A stretch of DNA of 64,000 nt from G963677445 sp963677445. Its GTDB lineage: Bacteria; Bacteroidota; Ignavibacteria; Ignavibacteriales; Melioribacteraceae. This document shows, in pieces, positions 1-9,171 of this stretch (positions are counted from its first letter, which is position 1; each line of letters opens with the position of its first letter). The stretch covers positions 62,001 to 126,000 of the forward strand of contig CAXXGF010000054.1 of the NCBI GenBank assembly GCA_963677445.2. The letters are read 5' to 3'. The position numbers and the translations under genes were made by a program. The notes below the pieces were generated by a model. The model did not search any database, was not told where the DNA came from, and was given only the letters and a program-made list of their open reading frames with translations.

Positions 1-312
1 TTGTTTGTTACCCTCCAAAATGAATATTCAAGGATTTTACCCAAATCAGTTTTCGTTAATTCCAGAGAATTTTATTTATTTAAAAACAATAGCGCCTCTC
101 CAAAACAAGATATTATTTTGTGGAGTTTTGGAGAAAAAAATAATGCGCTAAAGTTTGTTTTTCCTGAGAGTTTCACTCCGGAAAATATTGAAATAATTTT
201 AATTGTTTCAGTTCCCAAGGAAACTCCGAATTTCAATTTTGAAATATATGATTCGAATCCCGGACAGGATTTCAATGGAAAGGTTTCTCATAAAATTGAG
301 GAGCTGAAATGA
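1..312 (+). CDS. 3' end of an unidentified gene (partial, cut by left edge)
   Basis: The frame is open from the first base and no start inside the window is convincing, so the gene probably begins to the left. The 103 visible codons give a mixed alpha/beta stretch without any motif I recognise. The stop overlaps the next start in an ATGA (309-312). This suggests translational coupling with the giant secreted protein that follows, so this may be the first visible gene of the envelope operon that runs to about 10.2 kb. No function is proposed. Confidence 0.6.
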   Translation: MFVTLQNEYSRILPKSVFVNSREFYLFKNNSASPKQDIILWSFGEKNNALKFVFPESFTPENIEIILIVSVPKETPNFNFEIYDSNPGQDFNGKVSHKIEELK

Positions 313-3300
313 AATCATCGATTGAACTATTCACTTTTGCTTTAGTTTGCCTCTTAACATTTTTTAATAGAATATATGCCGAGCAGGCTGAATCAGCCCA
401 GGCCCAGGTTACGCCAACTGAGGTTACAGCCGGTTCACCACTGCAGCAATTCACATATACAATTCAACCTTCCGGAGGAACACTGGATTCAATATCCATT
501 GAAAATCCGTTTGTTGATTATGAACCCACCATAACCGGCATTGTAATAGATAGTTCTCCCCACTATATAAAAATTGACAATGACAGACCTTCGGATTCAG
601 GCTTTGTTCACTGGAACTATAGTGATATAAATAATGAACTAATTATTTTGTGTTATGATTCTTCAGTTACAAATTCGATAATAATTACTTTTTATCTTAG
701 TATTCCAACAGGAACCGGGGGAAATTTTAACTTTGTTTCAGCTTTCGATGATGTATCAGGACCACAGGGGGAAATAGCCTGTAGTGAAGTTGAATGGACT
801 GTCTCAATTACACCAGGAACATTGTCCGGCATTTTTATTGAAAATCAGCCCGATGGAAGCGGCCAGGAAATTACCGAACTCACCCTTACGGCTGATGAGA
901 CAATAATGCTTTATTCCATTGGAAGAGATTTATTTGGAAACTTCAGAGAGCCCGCGCAATCCTCCTGGGAAATAATAGGAGGCAGCGGTCAGGTTTTGCC
1001 ATCTTCCAATTCTTCTTCAACTGAATTCACTCCTGAAAAAATAGGGAATATGACAATCAGAGCGACATCTGCCGCGCTTGTGGATGAAACAGGACTAATT
1101 ACCGTTACTCCCGGCAATGTTACCCATGTGGTAATTGAAGCCAATTCAGGGGGAATGGGAACGGTTATTGGAAATATTGATCTTCCGGCAGACAGCACAC
1201 TTACCGCATGGGCGATAGGATATGATCAAAACCTGAATTATGTGAGGGAAATAGTTGACGCCGACTGGAGTGGAACCGGAGGTCTTTTTAGTTTATCAGG
1301 TTCCGGCAGCTTTTTCACTCTTGATCCGACTACATCTGAAATTTCAGGGACATTACGGGCGGATAGTTCGGGACTAATCGGTGGAGAAACCGGAACAATA
1401 AATATTATCGATGGTGATCTGGCCGAAATAAAAATCACAGATGGTCCGGGAGAAAATGCCGATGAGGTGGAATATCTGCATCTGACAACTAATGATGATA
1501 TCCTCTTATACTCCGCTGGCTACGATAACGACGGTAACTTCCTCCGGAATGTAAACTGCCAGTGGTCCGATAGCGGCGGAATAGGTCACTTTGAACCGAC
1601 AAGCGGAATATCCTCAAGGTTTTATGCGGACACAACGGGCAATGGAGCGGTTATCGCTGACAGCTCATGGCTTCATGATTATGTTTATACAGAAGTAAGC
1701 GATGGAGAGATAGACTATATTATTATTAGAACCGCGGCAAATGGAGGTGGTGAGGTTATTGGAGATACCGTAATATCGGCCGATACAAGTCTTATTCTGT
1801 ATGCAGCCGGGTATGATGAGAATGATAATTACGTGAGAGAAGTAAATGCCATATGGTCGCAGACTGGAGATCTTTACCCTCTACCAACAAATGGTGAATG
1901 GATAATTTTTTCACCTATCACTTCTGATGTTTCTGGCTTTATATCAGCAGACAGTGTCGGGTTAACCGGGGACAACACCGGAACCATTACAGTGACTGAT
2001 GGAGATATAGCGGAAATCAGGATTATGGATGGTCCGGGGGAAAGCGCAGATGAGGTTGATTTTCTTGATTTGACAGCAGATGAAGACACACTTTTATACT
2101 CTGCAGGTTATGATAACGACGGCAATTTCCTCTGGAATGTAAACTGCCAGTGGTCCGATAGCGGCGGGATAGGTCACTTTGAACCGGCAAGCGGAATATC
2201 CTCAAGGTTTTATGCTGACAAAACCGGACATGGCAATGTACAGGCAGACAGCATTTGGCTTCATGATTATATTAACACTTTAGTTAAACCAGGTGAACTG
2301 GCCATCATAAGACTTAGAGACCAGGCAGGAGGCTTAGGTGATGTAATCGGATCGCTGACAATGACCACCGATAGCAGTTTGACTATTTTTGCGGCCGGGT
2401 ATGATATTGATAATAACTTTATTAAGGATACGATTTCTTCATGGTCGGTAAATGGATTACAAGTAGAAGATCTTAGTTCATTGGAAGATAGTTCTGTTAT
2501 TTATTCACCGTCGGTTCCCGGGGAAAGTGGTTATATTTTCGCATCCGCCCTGGGAACTTCAGTCACGGGAAATACAGGAACAATTACTATTATTAACCCA
2601 CCTATACTTGTCTATGTTCCGGGATCGATGACTCCTGATATTGTTATGGTTAATAATAGCCAGGGATTCAGTATACAGGTGAAAAATATCGGGGGCAGAG
2701 ATGTCGCGTTAAATACCTCCTCTGTTTTCACATTCAGTGATAATAATATTGTTTTTGAGGCCAACTTATCCACCGAGACAGAGATAATGGAAGGTTCGAC
2801 AGAAGTTTTATCTTTTAATGCCGAAAGTATCCCGGAAGATTTTGAGGCGGGTACATATACTCCTTATTTTAATTCAGTGGGAATTGATGAAGAATCAAAT
2901 TATTTTCAGCAGGACAGCATAAAAACAGGTATTAATGAATTAAATATAGTAAAAATAGATATCGAATATATGCTCTCCGAAAGAGAAGAGGTTGAGAGAG
3001 GGTGCGATAGTATGAATATTTTTGTAGCGATTCGGAATTATTCAACATTGCCAGTTGATAGTGTTTCTGGATCGATTGAATTTACCGGAACTCCAGGAAA
3101 TTTTAATTTTGAGCCTATTTTCATTGAAATAATTCAACCGGGAAGTTTGTCAATAGATACTTTAAATGGAAGCGTTGGAGAACATACACTGGGTCCATTT
3201 ATAATTGACGCATCTATTTCAGGTAAAATTGAGGGAATAAGTATTTTTGACAACAACGCTACAATTAAAGATACCATTACTGTTGAAACGCAGTCTCAGC

Positions 3301-6300
3301 TTGTTATTTCTGATTATCCCGGGACAGAAGGAATCAATCCGGAATTTATAACAGTAGGCCAGGGAAATATTGATCTTCGTTTTTTAGTTGAAAACAATGG
3401 CACATCGGATGCCAATATTGATAGCGCAAGAGTAATATTTTATCATGGCGCGGACACTGCCGACGGATATATAGTTAACCAGGCTCAATATACAAATCTT
3501 ATCGCAGGAGATACATCCGGGGTGGAAATTTCCTTTGCGGTAAACGCGACTTCTTTAATTGAAATTGAAGATTCAATTGATATATGGGGTGAAGTTTACT
3601 GGAGGGATGAACATACAGATATTTCTTTTAATGAAAAGAAGCTGATTCATAAATGGTTTGTTTATGACAGGATATTATTTAAAATTGAGGATATAGTTTG
3701 TTCAGTTGATACGGTAAGCTCACTTCAAACTACTCCCTGGCATATTGATATTGTGACGTCCGACTCATCATACAGCTCAATTGAGCTGACCGAAGCAACT
3801 CTGCAATTCTTCGAAGGCAACGACGTCAACAATACTTTCAATTATATCACTCCCGAGGTTTTCCAGTTAAGCCAGACAAATATCATTAACGACGGAGAAA
3901 CCGACACATTAAGGTTTGTTATAGAACAGACCGGGCTGTTCAGGAGCAATGAAAATCTTTCAATCCGAGCGGCAATTCGGGGAAGAGATATTTCAACCGA
4001 TTATATTGTAGGCGATAACTCAACTGGCTCGGTAGTTCTGGTTGATACGGCCCATATTGATGTGACATATGCGTGCGCGAGTCAGCCTCAGGCAAATCTG
4101 AACCAGGAAGACGGCCGCCTGGTTTTAACTTTTTACCTTAAAAATAGCGGTGGCGCTCCACTGCATTTTACCGAAAGCCTTCTTTCCCCAGATCGCCTGT
4201 ACTTTTGCTCGTCAACAGATGAAATTATTAATAGCGCGTCAACAGATGAGATTATTCTTTATCCAACAGATATGAAGATTGAACCGGGGGAAATTGACAG
4301 CATATCTTTCAAAGTATCGAATACCGGCGGAGTAAAGGGCTCAATCAGCGCCGGCATTTCCCTGGCAGGCATTGATCTTCATGATTACCAAAAAATTTAT
4401 AATTATGATCTGAACAAAAGTAAATTTACGGTTATGGGGGATATTTTTACTGTTGTTGAGCCGGCCTATTTATATGTTAATAATTTAAAAAGGTCGACGG
4501 AGAAAGATGTAACGGCCGGAAACAAATTTGAAGTAAAGGTTCATATAAATAATTCCGGTGAAGAAAAGATTGAAAACATTTTATTACAGATTTCATCTAA
4601 ATATTCAACTTTCAATAATAGTGAGTCGTCAAGTTTCGACACAACCATAGTAAGCCTCCAGGGAGGAAGACTAAAAGAAGAATTAAACTTTATATTAGAC
4701 GCTCCCGATTTTTCAATAACAGACACTTTAACTATCGGGATAGCTTCCGCGGTGGCGAAGAATACAGGAAGTTTATTAACAAACTATGGCCAAAGAACTA
4801 TAAATCTGTCAATTCCGGTTATTGGCTCCGCTCCACCTCTTATTGATTACGTCAGGTATATAGATGGCGGATATGATAAAATTCCCGATGGAAAAATCAA
4901 CAAGGATGATTTAATACTGATCAAATTTGACAAAGAAGTGAGCGGATCAAGATATAATGTCAACGCTTCAAGAGTGTTCAGCATCATTGGAGAAGAGGAC
5001 CGGCTGTTTACTACGGATACCTCTTATATTATTTCACCGGAAAGCGCCGGTTATTCAGGTTCGGACGCAGATTCCCTGTTATTTATTCAACTGGGAAATG
5101 ACCCAGTTCTGGCAAACTCTTCGGCAAGCAACAGGAAATACATCGGCGATGGAAGCGACAGCTTCACCCGCGTCAGGTTTCAATATTCCCCCTCAATGCT
5201 TGTGATTGATCCCGGGATAGAGGAGGGACTGCTTAAAGGAGTTTCAAGCAATGACGCAGGTTACTCTATTTACCGGGACACTTTATCATACCAGATTAAA
5301 GAAATCGCTAATTTCAATGACAATAATATTTTTTACAATAAATATTGCATTGTTGTGGATGATGGAATCCCTCCGCATATTGTTAACAGGTCGCCGATAA
5401 ATTTAAGCGCTTCAGGCAATAAAGAATATATTTCGAAATACAGCGACGTTAAAGCCTTCATCACGGGAAGGAACCTTGTATCTTATGATACACTCAAAAC
5501 TGATCTTACAAACCTCTTTAGCGAAAGCCTCGCGAATGTTTTTCTTAAGGATTATTCCCTTCTTTCCGACAGCCTCTCTGAATTGATTGACCAGGGAAAT
5601 CAGAACGCGCGGGAATTTATTGAGGAATACAAAAACAAAATTAAAATTTATGAAAATCCCAACCTGATTTATGACAGAATAAAAAATAAAAATTCCGATC
5701 CGCTTTATACTATCAATCCCCTGGCCCAGATGTTTACACCTCTTAATTTTGACGCGATCGAATACACGTATAGCGACTCTCCATCGCCCGTGAGTAATTT
5801 CTCCGACGTTCCGGACTCAGCAGACGCCGCTTTTGATGAAACCGAACAGGTTATTCCGCCTGACAATATCGCTTATAATACAGTCGTAAAATATTCATCC
5901 GCGAGGGATGAACTGGGGAGCGGCGTCTATACCTGGTTTAATATCCCTAATTCATTTGGAGTTTCTTATGTTGATTCCGTTTTCTTCAGGATATCAGATA
6001 AACCAGACGGATTAAAAAGCTCCTATGGATATGTTTTACTGGCGGGGCCTAATCCTTTTGATCCCGTAAATGATAATGGACTTTCATTTCAGTATGAACT
6101 GAGCAATGACCATAGCCGCGCTGAAATCCTGATTATTGATTCTGCCGGAAGACTGGTAAACAAGATTGAATGTTCTGAAGCAGGGCAGGGAAAACATACT
6201 GCCCCCCAAAGATGGAATGGAAGAAATTTTGGAGGAAAGATTGTCAGCAGGGGTATTTATCTAAGCGTGCTTGAAGTGGGCGGCTCTGAGGCGAGAGCCT

Positions 6301-6323
6301 CTTTTATAATAGTTGTTAAATAG
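309..6323 (+). CDS. Giant secreted Ig-like repeat protein with C-terminal sorting/FlgD-like domain
   Basis: A 2004-residue protein with an N-terminal signal peptide (about residues 1-24, ending near IYAEQ). Residues ~168-763 hold six Ig-like repeats of about 98 residues, each with a LYSAGYDNDGNF-type motif. They alternate in two flavours, so the true period is ~196 residues. Residues ~770-1500 look like further beta-sandwich (CARDB-like) domains. Around 1515-1545 is a calcium-loop-like DGKINKDD segment resembling a dockerin or EF hand. The last ~95 residues (GPNPFDP, ILIIDSAGRLVNKI, final lysine) resemble the type A sorting domain of type 9 secretion cargo or a FlgD-like Ig fold. Seen: signal peptide, repeats and tail. 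Inferred: export and display or release at the surface. It overlaps its upstream neighbour by 4 nt and is followed after 8 nt by a PorV-like barrel gene. Substrate or ligand is unknown. Confidence 0.85.
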   Translation: MKSSIELFTFALVCLLTFFNRIYAEQAESAQAQVTPTEVTAGSPLQQFTYTIQPSGGTLDSISIENPFVDYEPTITGIVIDSSPHYIKIDNDRPSDSGFVHWNYSDINNELIILCYDSSVTNSIIITFYLSIPTGTGGNFNFVSAFDDVSGPQGEIACSEVEWTVSITPGTLSGIFIENQPDGSGQEITELTLTADETIMLYSIGRDLFGNFREPAQSSWEIIGGSGQVLPSSNSSSTEFTPEKIGNMTIRATSAALVDETGLITVTPGNVTHVVIEANSGGMGTVIGNIDLPADSTLTAWAIGYDQNLNYVREIVDADWSGTGGLFSLSGSGSFFTLDPTTSEISGTLRADSSGLIGGETGTINIIDGDLAEIKITDGPGENADEVEYLHLTTNDDILLYSAGYDNDGNFLRNVNCQWSDSGGIGHFEPTSGISSRFYADTTGNGAVIADSSWLHDYVYTEVSDGEIDYIIIRTAANGGGEVIGDTVISADTSLILYAAGYDENDNYVREVNAIWSQTGDLYPLPTNGEWIIFSPITSDVSGFISADSVGLTGDNTGTITVTDGDIAEIRIMDGPGESADEVDFLDLTADEDTLLYSAGYDNDGNFLWNVNCQWSDSGGIGHFEPASGISSRFYADKTGHGNVQADSIWLHDYINTLVKPGELAIIRLRDQAGGLGDVIGSLTMTTDSSLTIFAAGYDIDNNFIKDTISSWSVNGLQVEDLSSLEDSSVIYSPSVPGESGYIFASALGTSVTGNTGTITIINPPILVYVPGSMTPDIVMVNNSQGFSIQVKNIGGRDVALNTSSVFTFSDNNIVFEANLSTETEIMEGSTEVLSFNAESIPEDFEAGTYTPYFNSVGIDEESNYFQQDSIKTGINELNIVKIDIEYMLSEREEVERGCDSMNIFVAIRNYSTLPVDSVSGSIEFTGTPGNFNFEPIFIEIIQPGSLSIDTLNGSVGEHTLGPFIIDASISGKIEGISIFDNNATIKDTITVETQSQLVISDYPGTEGINPEFITVGQGNIDLRFLVENNGTSDANIDSARVIFYHGADTADGYIVNQAQYTNLIAGDTSGVEISFAVNATSLIEIEDSIDIWGEVYWRDEHTDISFNEKKLIHKWFVYDRILFKIEDIVCSVDTVSSLQTTPWHIDIVTSDSSYSSIELTEATLQFFEGNDVNNTFNYITPEVFQLSQTNIINDGETDTLRFVIEQTGLFRSNENLSIRAAIRGRDISTDYIVGDNSTGSVVLVDTAHIDVTYACASQPQANLNQEDGRLVLTFYLKNSGGAPLHFTESLLSPDRLYFCSSTDEIINSASTDEIILYPTDMKIEPGEIDSISFKVSNTGGVKGSISAGISLAGIDLHDYQKIYNYDLNKSKFTVMGDIFTVVEPAYLYVNNLKRSTEKDVTAGNKFEVKVHINNSGEEKIENILLQISSKYSTFNNSESSSFDTTIVSLQGGRLKEELNFILDAPDFSITDTLTIGIASAVAKNTGSLLTNYGQRTINLSIPVIGSAPPLIDYVRYIDGGYDKIPDGKINKDDLILIKFDKEVSGSRYNVNASRVFSIIGEEDRLFTTDTSYIISPESAGYSGSDADSLLFIQLGNDPVLANSSASNRKYIGDGSDSFTRVRFQYSPSMLVIDPGIEEGLLKGVSSNDAGYSIYRDTLSYQIKEIANFNDNNIFYNKYCIVVDDGIPPHIVNRSPINLSASGNKEYISKYSDVKAFITGRNLVSYDTLKTDLTNLFSESLANVFLKDYSLLSDSLSELIDQGNQNAREFIEEYKNKIKIYENPNLIYDRIKNKNSDPLYTINPLAQMFTPLNFDAIEYTYSDSPSPVSNFSDVPDSADAAFDETEQVIPPDNIAYNTVVKYSSARDELGSGVYTWFNIPNSFGVSYVDSVFFRISDKPDGLKSSYGYVLLAGPNPFDPVNDNGLSFQYELSNDHSRAEILIIDSAGRLVNKIECSEAGQGKHTAPQRWNGRNFGGKIVSRGIYLSVLEVGGSEARASFIIVVK
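1423..2598 (+). repeat. Intragenic tandem repeat, ~588-bp period
   Basis: Two consecutive ~588-bp units inside the giant secreted gene. Each encodes two Ig-like domains (DLAEIKITDGPGE... and DIAEIRIMDGPGE...). A block of ~120 bp (1511-1630 against 2099-2218) is nearly identical at nucleotide level, while the flanks have diverged. This is what recent duplication or gene conversion inside a repeat protein leaves behind. Confidence 0.85.
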
Positions 6324-6331
6324 GTTAAAAT

Positions 6332-7339
6332 ATGAAAAAATTTATTTTACTTTTTCAGCTTTTTGCTTTATCTGTCTCCGCACAGTTATACGAAGGAGGC
6401 GGGGGTCCTAACGCGTTTTATAAAATTCCGTTAACTCCAAGAGAAACGGCCCTGGGGGAATCCAATATAGCAAACGTCAACGGAGTATTCGCGCCCTATC
6501 TTAATCCCGCGGGAATATTAACAAAGTTTGATAAAAGTTACGGAGAATCTATTATAATAGGAACTTCCGGTAGAATTAATTTAATTGAAAAAAGGGAAAG
6601 TTATGAAATTGATGATAATTCACCGATTGATAACGCGGCTGTTGGACTTCTGATCGGGCCCTGGGAAGAAACAAAAATCGCGCTCAATTTTTATTACCGG
6701 AAAGTCAATGATATACTTAGAACGGAACTTTATGAACCGCTTAATGAAATTTATATTATTGATCGATTTAATTCGGTTGAATACCTGGTAATGGGGACTA
6801 TCGCCCAGGAGAATTTTTTAAACTCGGGAGTGGAATTAGGAATAAATGTTAAAGTTGTCCGCACAGATTATGGCCCCGGGATGAAAGAGCTGAATTACCT
6901 GGCTGGTCTTGATATTGGCGCAACAACAGAAATTTTTAAAAATTTATATACAGCAACAACTTTTATATATGACAGGGATGAAAGGAACAGGGAAATAGCG
7001 TTGATTTCAGGCATAGCGTGGGAAATTATTGATATTTTATCTCTAACCGCCTCAATAAAAGCCGGAAATTTCACCCCCGCCGATTTCAGCGTCGGATTAG
7101 AATTCGCGGCGTTCAATTTTAATTCCGATAACAACCTGTTTTTCAGAATTGGGAGCAGAAGCTCTTTTGGTTCCTATTGCGGCAATTGGAATAAATATTC
7201 AGGCGCGGGCATAGGAATCAGGTATGAGTTTTTTACCCTGGATTTAGCCTACGCTTTATATCCCAACAACAGTAATAATTACCTCGGTTATATTGATTTG
7301 CCCATGAAATTTGGATTGCAATTATTTTACAAATTATAA
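6332..7339 (+). CDS. PorV/PorQ-like outer-membrane beta-barrel protein
   Basis: 335 residues with a signal peptide (MKKFILLFQLFALSVSAQ). The mature start has the pattern of the PorV/PorQ (UPF0164) family: a Gly-rich GGGGPNAFYKIPLTPRETAL followed by ALGESNIA and LNPAGI. The rest alternates like amphipathic beta strands and the C-terminus is hydrophobic, as expected for a barrel of this length. PorV-type barrels escort sorting-domain cargo at the outer membrane in type 9 secretion. Here the gene starts 8 nt after a gene whose product carries such a C-terminal domain, so a dedicated cargo-barrel pair is plausible (inference). The frame runs on past the start of the next gene's longest form, but a 13-nt gap remains if the next gene starts at 7353. 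Confidence 0.75.
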   Translation: MKKFILLFQLFALSVSAQLYEGGGGPNAFYKIPLTPRETALGESNIANVNGVFAPYLNPAGILTKFDKSYGESIIIGTSGRINLIEKRESYEIDDNSPIDNAAVGLLIGPWEETKIALNFYYRKVNDILRTELYEPLNEIYIIDRFNSVEYLVMGTIAQENFLNSGVELGINVKVVRTDYGPGMKELNYLAGLDIGATTEIFKNLYTATTFIYDRDERNREIALISGIAWEIIDILSLTASIKAGNFTPADFSVGLEFAAFNFNSDNNLFFRIGSRSSFGSYCGNWNKYSGAGIGIRYEFFTLDLAYALYPNNSNNYLGYIDLPMKFGLQLFYKL

Positions 7340-7352
7340 TACCGGAAAAAAA

Positions 7353-8681
7353 ATGAATTTTACATTTGAAGAAATTCAGAAGGAAAAAAAAAGGATAAGA
7401 GTTCGGTTTTACGTCGCGCTATTATTATCCATTCTGGCTCTCTATTTTATCGGCATGATGAGCATGATAAATATGAAAGGGGCCGATATATTGAAAAACT
7501 TGCGATCTAAAACTGAAAATTCGGAAAATGCCAACGGAACCCCTAAGGATTCGACTGAATTTTCAATTCTAGAACCTCTTATAAGTTTGGGAGAAAATGT
7601 CGCGGCAATCGCAATAATAATTCCGAAAATATTTTCGGACCAAGATGAATTTTACAGATTTTTATTTAAAAAAGAATATTCATCATTTGTATATATCATC
7701 ATGGTTTTTCTCCTGGCAAATTTTCTTATTATAATTTTCAACAGACAAAGATATTTAAATAATTGCCTGGAAATAATAGGTCCGTTAGAACAAAAACTAT
7801 TTTCAAAGGAGATGAAAACAGAAGACAAAGATACGTTGAAAAAATCTTTTAGCGAATTGAAAGCAAAACACACTGTATTTGAAAGATTTTTATTTGAAGT
7901 ATATAAATTTACCAAAGACCAGAAAGATATTGAAATTATTAAAGAGGCTGTTATTGACGATGAGCTTGAAACTTATGATCTTTTTATGGAATCAGTTAAT
8001 AAGTCCCTTGTATGGATTATCAGGCTGGGAATTATAGGCACACTCTGGGGGATAATGATAGCCTTCTACGAGGTTGCCGAAGGTATTGGCAAGCTTACCG
8101 ATGGGGAGGAAATGGAAGCATTCCAGGAAAGTGTAAATAACGCGCTCGAAGGAAACGCGATCGCTGTTGTCACAAGTCTTGCTGCGCATCTTGTAACTCT
8201 TATTATAGAGTTTTTTATCTCGAAGTCATTTACAAATAAACATTATAATTCCTGGATAAAAAATAAATCCATTACTCTTAAAAATTACCACAGGAAAGGT
8301 TTACTGGAGCAGCCTCTTGATACAGTGAATGCAAAAGTTTCTGAGGTAGAGGATGAGTTTGATAAAGCTATGCAGGTTGCTGTTCAACTGGGAGACATAC
8401 TGGCAGACTTCGACCTGGAAAAAACCAGGAACTTAAACATGAGCCTGAACAACCTTGAACAGGACAAGAAAAAAATGGATGAAATTTCCAAAGAAATCAA
8501 TGACGCTCATACCAGAACGAAAAATTTTGTAGAATATATTAATGATAAAATGGATGCTATTAAAATCACCTGGCGTTCTTACCTCGGCACAATAAAGGAT
8601 TGGTGTGAAAACACAATTGAACTTATTAAAAAATCATTAAGCAAAAATGAAGAGGGAGCAAAAAATGGCCAGGAGACGTAA
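7353..8681 (+). CDS. MotA/TolQ/ExbB-family proton channel with long cytoplasmic tail
   Basis: 442 residues from the ATG at 7353; an in-frame ATG at 7311 would overlap the previous gene and add a polar, unlikely leader. Four hydrophobic segments are visible: ~18-38, ~103-123, ~217-240 and ~268-290. The last two carry the family signature: RLGIIGTLWGIMIAFYEVA, then NALEGNAIAVVTSLAAHLV. Members form proton-conducting stators that power Mot, Tol, Exb, Agl or Gld machines. After the last helix is a ~150-residue charged, helical tail that could form a coiled coil in the cytoplasm; canonical TolQ and ExbB lack this. The next gene, overlapping by 17 nt, encodes a one-helix protein that may be the MotB/ExbD-like partner. 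Family assignment is fairly sure. The machine it drives is unknown. Confidence 0.8.
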   Translation: MNFTFEEIQKEKKRIRVRFYVALLLSILALYFIGMMSMINMKGADILKNLRSKTENSENANGTPKDSTEFSILEPLISLGENVAAIAIIIPKIFSDQDEFYRFLFKKEYSSFVYIIMVFLLANFLIIIFNRQRYLNNCLEIIGPLEQKLFSKEMKTEDKDTLKKSFSELKAKHTVFERFLFEVYKFTKDQKDIEIIKEAVIDDELETYDLFMESVNKSLVWIIRLGIIGTLWGIMIAFYEVAEGIGKLTDGEEMEAFQESVNNALEGNAIAVVTSLAAHLVTLIIEFFISKSFTNKHYNSWIKNKSITLKNYHRKGLLEQPLDTVNAKVSEVEDEFDKAMQVAVQLGDILADFDLEKTRNLNMSLNNLEQDKKKMDEISKEINDAHTRTKNFVEYINDKMDAIKITWRSYLGTIKDWCENTIELIKKSLSKNEEGAKNGQET

Positions 8682-9171
8682 ACGGATAAATAATGAAGAA
8701 ATGTACCTGATCTCCCTGGATGTTTTCAGCCTGCTTTCAGCGATGGGGGTTACAATTGGAATAATCTTTATAATACTGAAACCCCAGTTTGTATTTACCG
8801 ACAGGGATATTGCTTTATTATTGGACCCTCTTGATAAAACCATATCAACAACATCTTTTCAGCAAACCTGGAATAATATCAATATCACCTTCAATAATCT
8901 TTTGGAATTTTACAATGCTTATGACAGGGGAGAAATTGAATATAACAACCTGGAATTTGTTAGAATAAAAATTGATGGCGAGAGAAGAATTGTTATTCAG
9001 ATGGGCAAAGCAAAAAAAAATGAGAAAAAATTTCCTCCTCATCTTTTTGCTGAAGTCATTGAAGCACGATCTGACAGCGTAAACCTAAAGGTATCATATT
9101 TCAAGGAAGGCGGTGAATCATATATTTCAGATAAATTAATAAATAGTGAGATGGAAAGATGTTTTCAATAG
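8665..9171 (+). CDS. One-helix inner-membrane protein, probable ExbD/TolR/MotB-like partner
   Basis: 168 residues from the ATG at 8665, which is preceded by AGAGGGAGC (8651-8659). An earlier ATG at 8647 lies at the edge of that site. After a basic, cytoplasmic start (MARRRKR) comes one membrane helix, ISLDVFSLLSAMGVTIGIIF, with an aspartate near its entrance, as in the proton-carrying helix of ExbD, TolR and MotB. About 130 residues of periplasmic alpha/beta domain follow. No OmpA-like peptidoglycan-binding motif is visible. Position directly after the proton-channel gene (17-nt overlap) is the main support. The call is inference from topology and context. Confidence 0.55.
   Translation: MARRRKRINNEEMYLISLDVFSLLSAMGVTIGIIFIILKPQFVFTDRDIALLLDPLDKTISTTSFQQTWNNINITFNNLLEFYNAYDRGEIEYNNLEFVRIKIDGERRIVIQMGKAKKNEKKFPPHLFAEVIEARSDSVNLKVSYFKEGGESYISDKLINSEMERCFQ

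Noticed and set aside
7353..9171. The proton-channel pair considered as Zorya defence genes (zorAB)
   Set aside because: The partner lacks an OmpA-like peptidoglycan-binding domain and there are no zorC/zorD/zorE helicase or nuclease genes nearby; the neighbours are envelope proteins.
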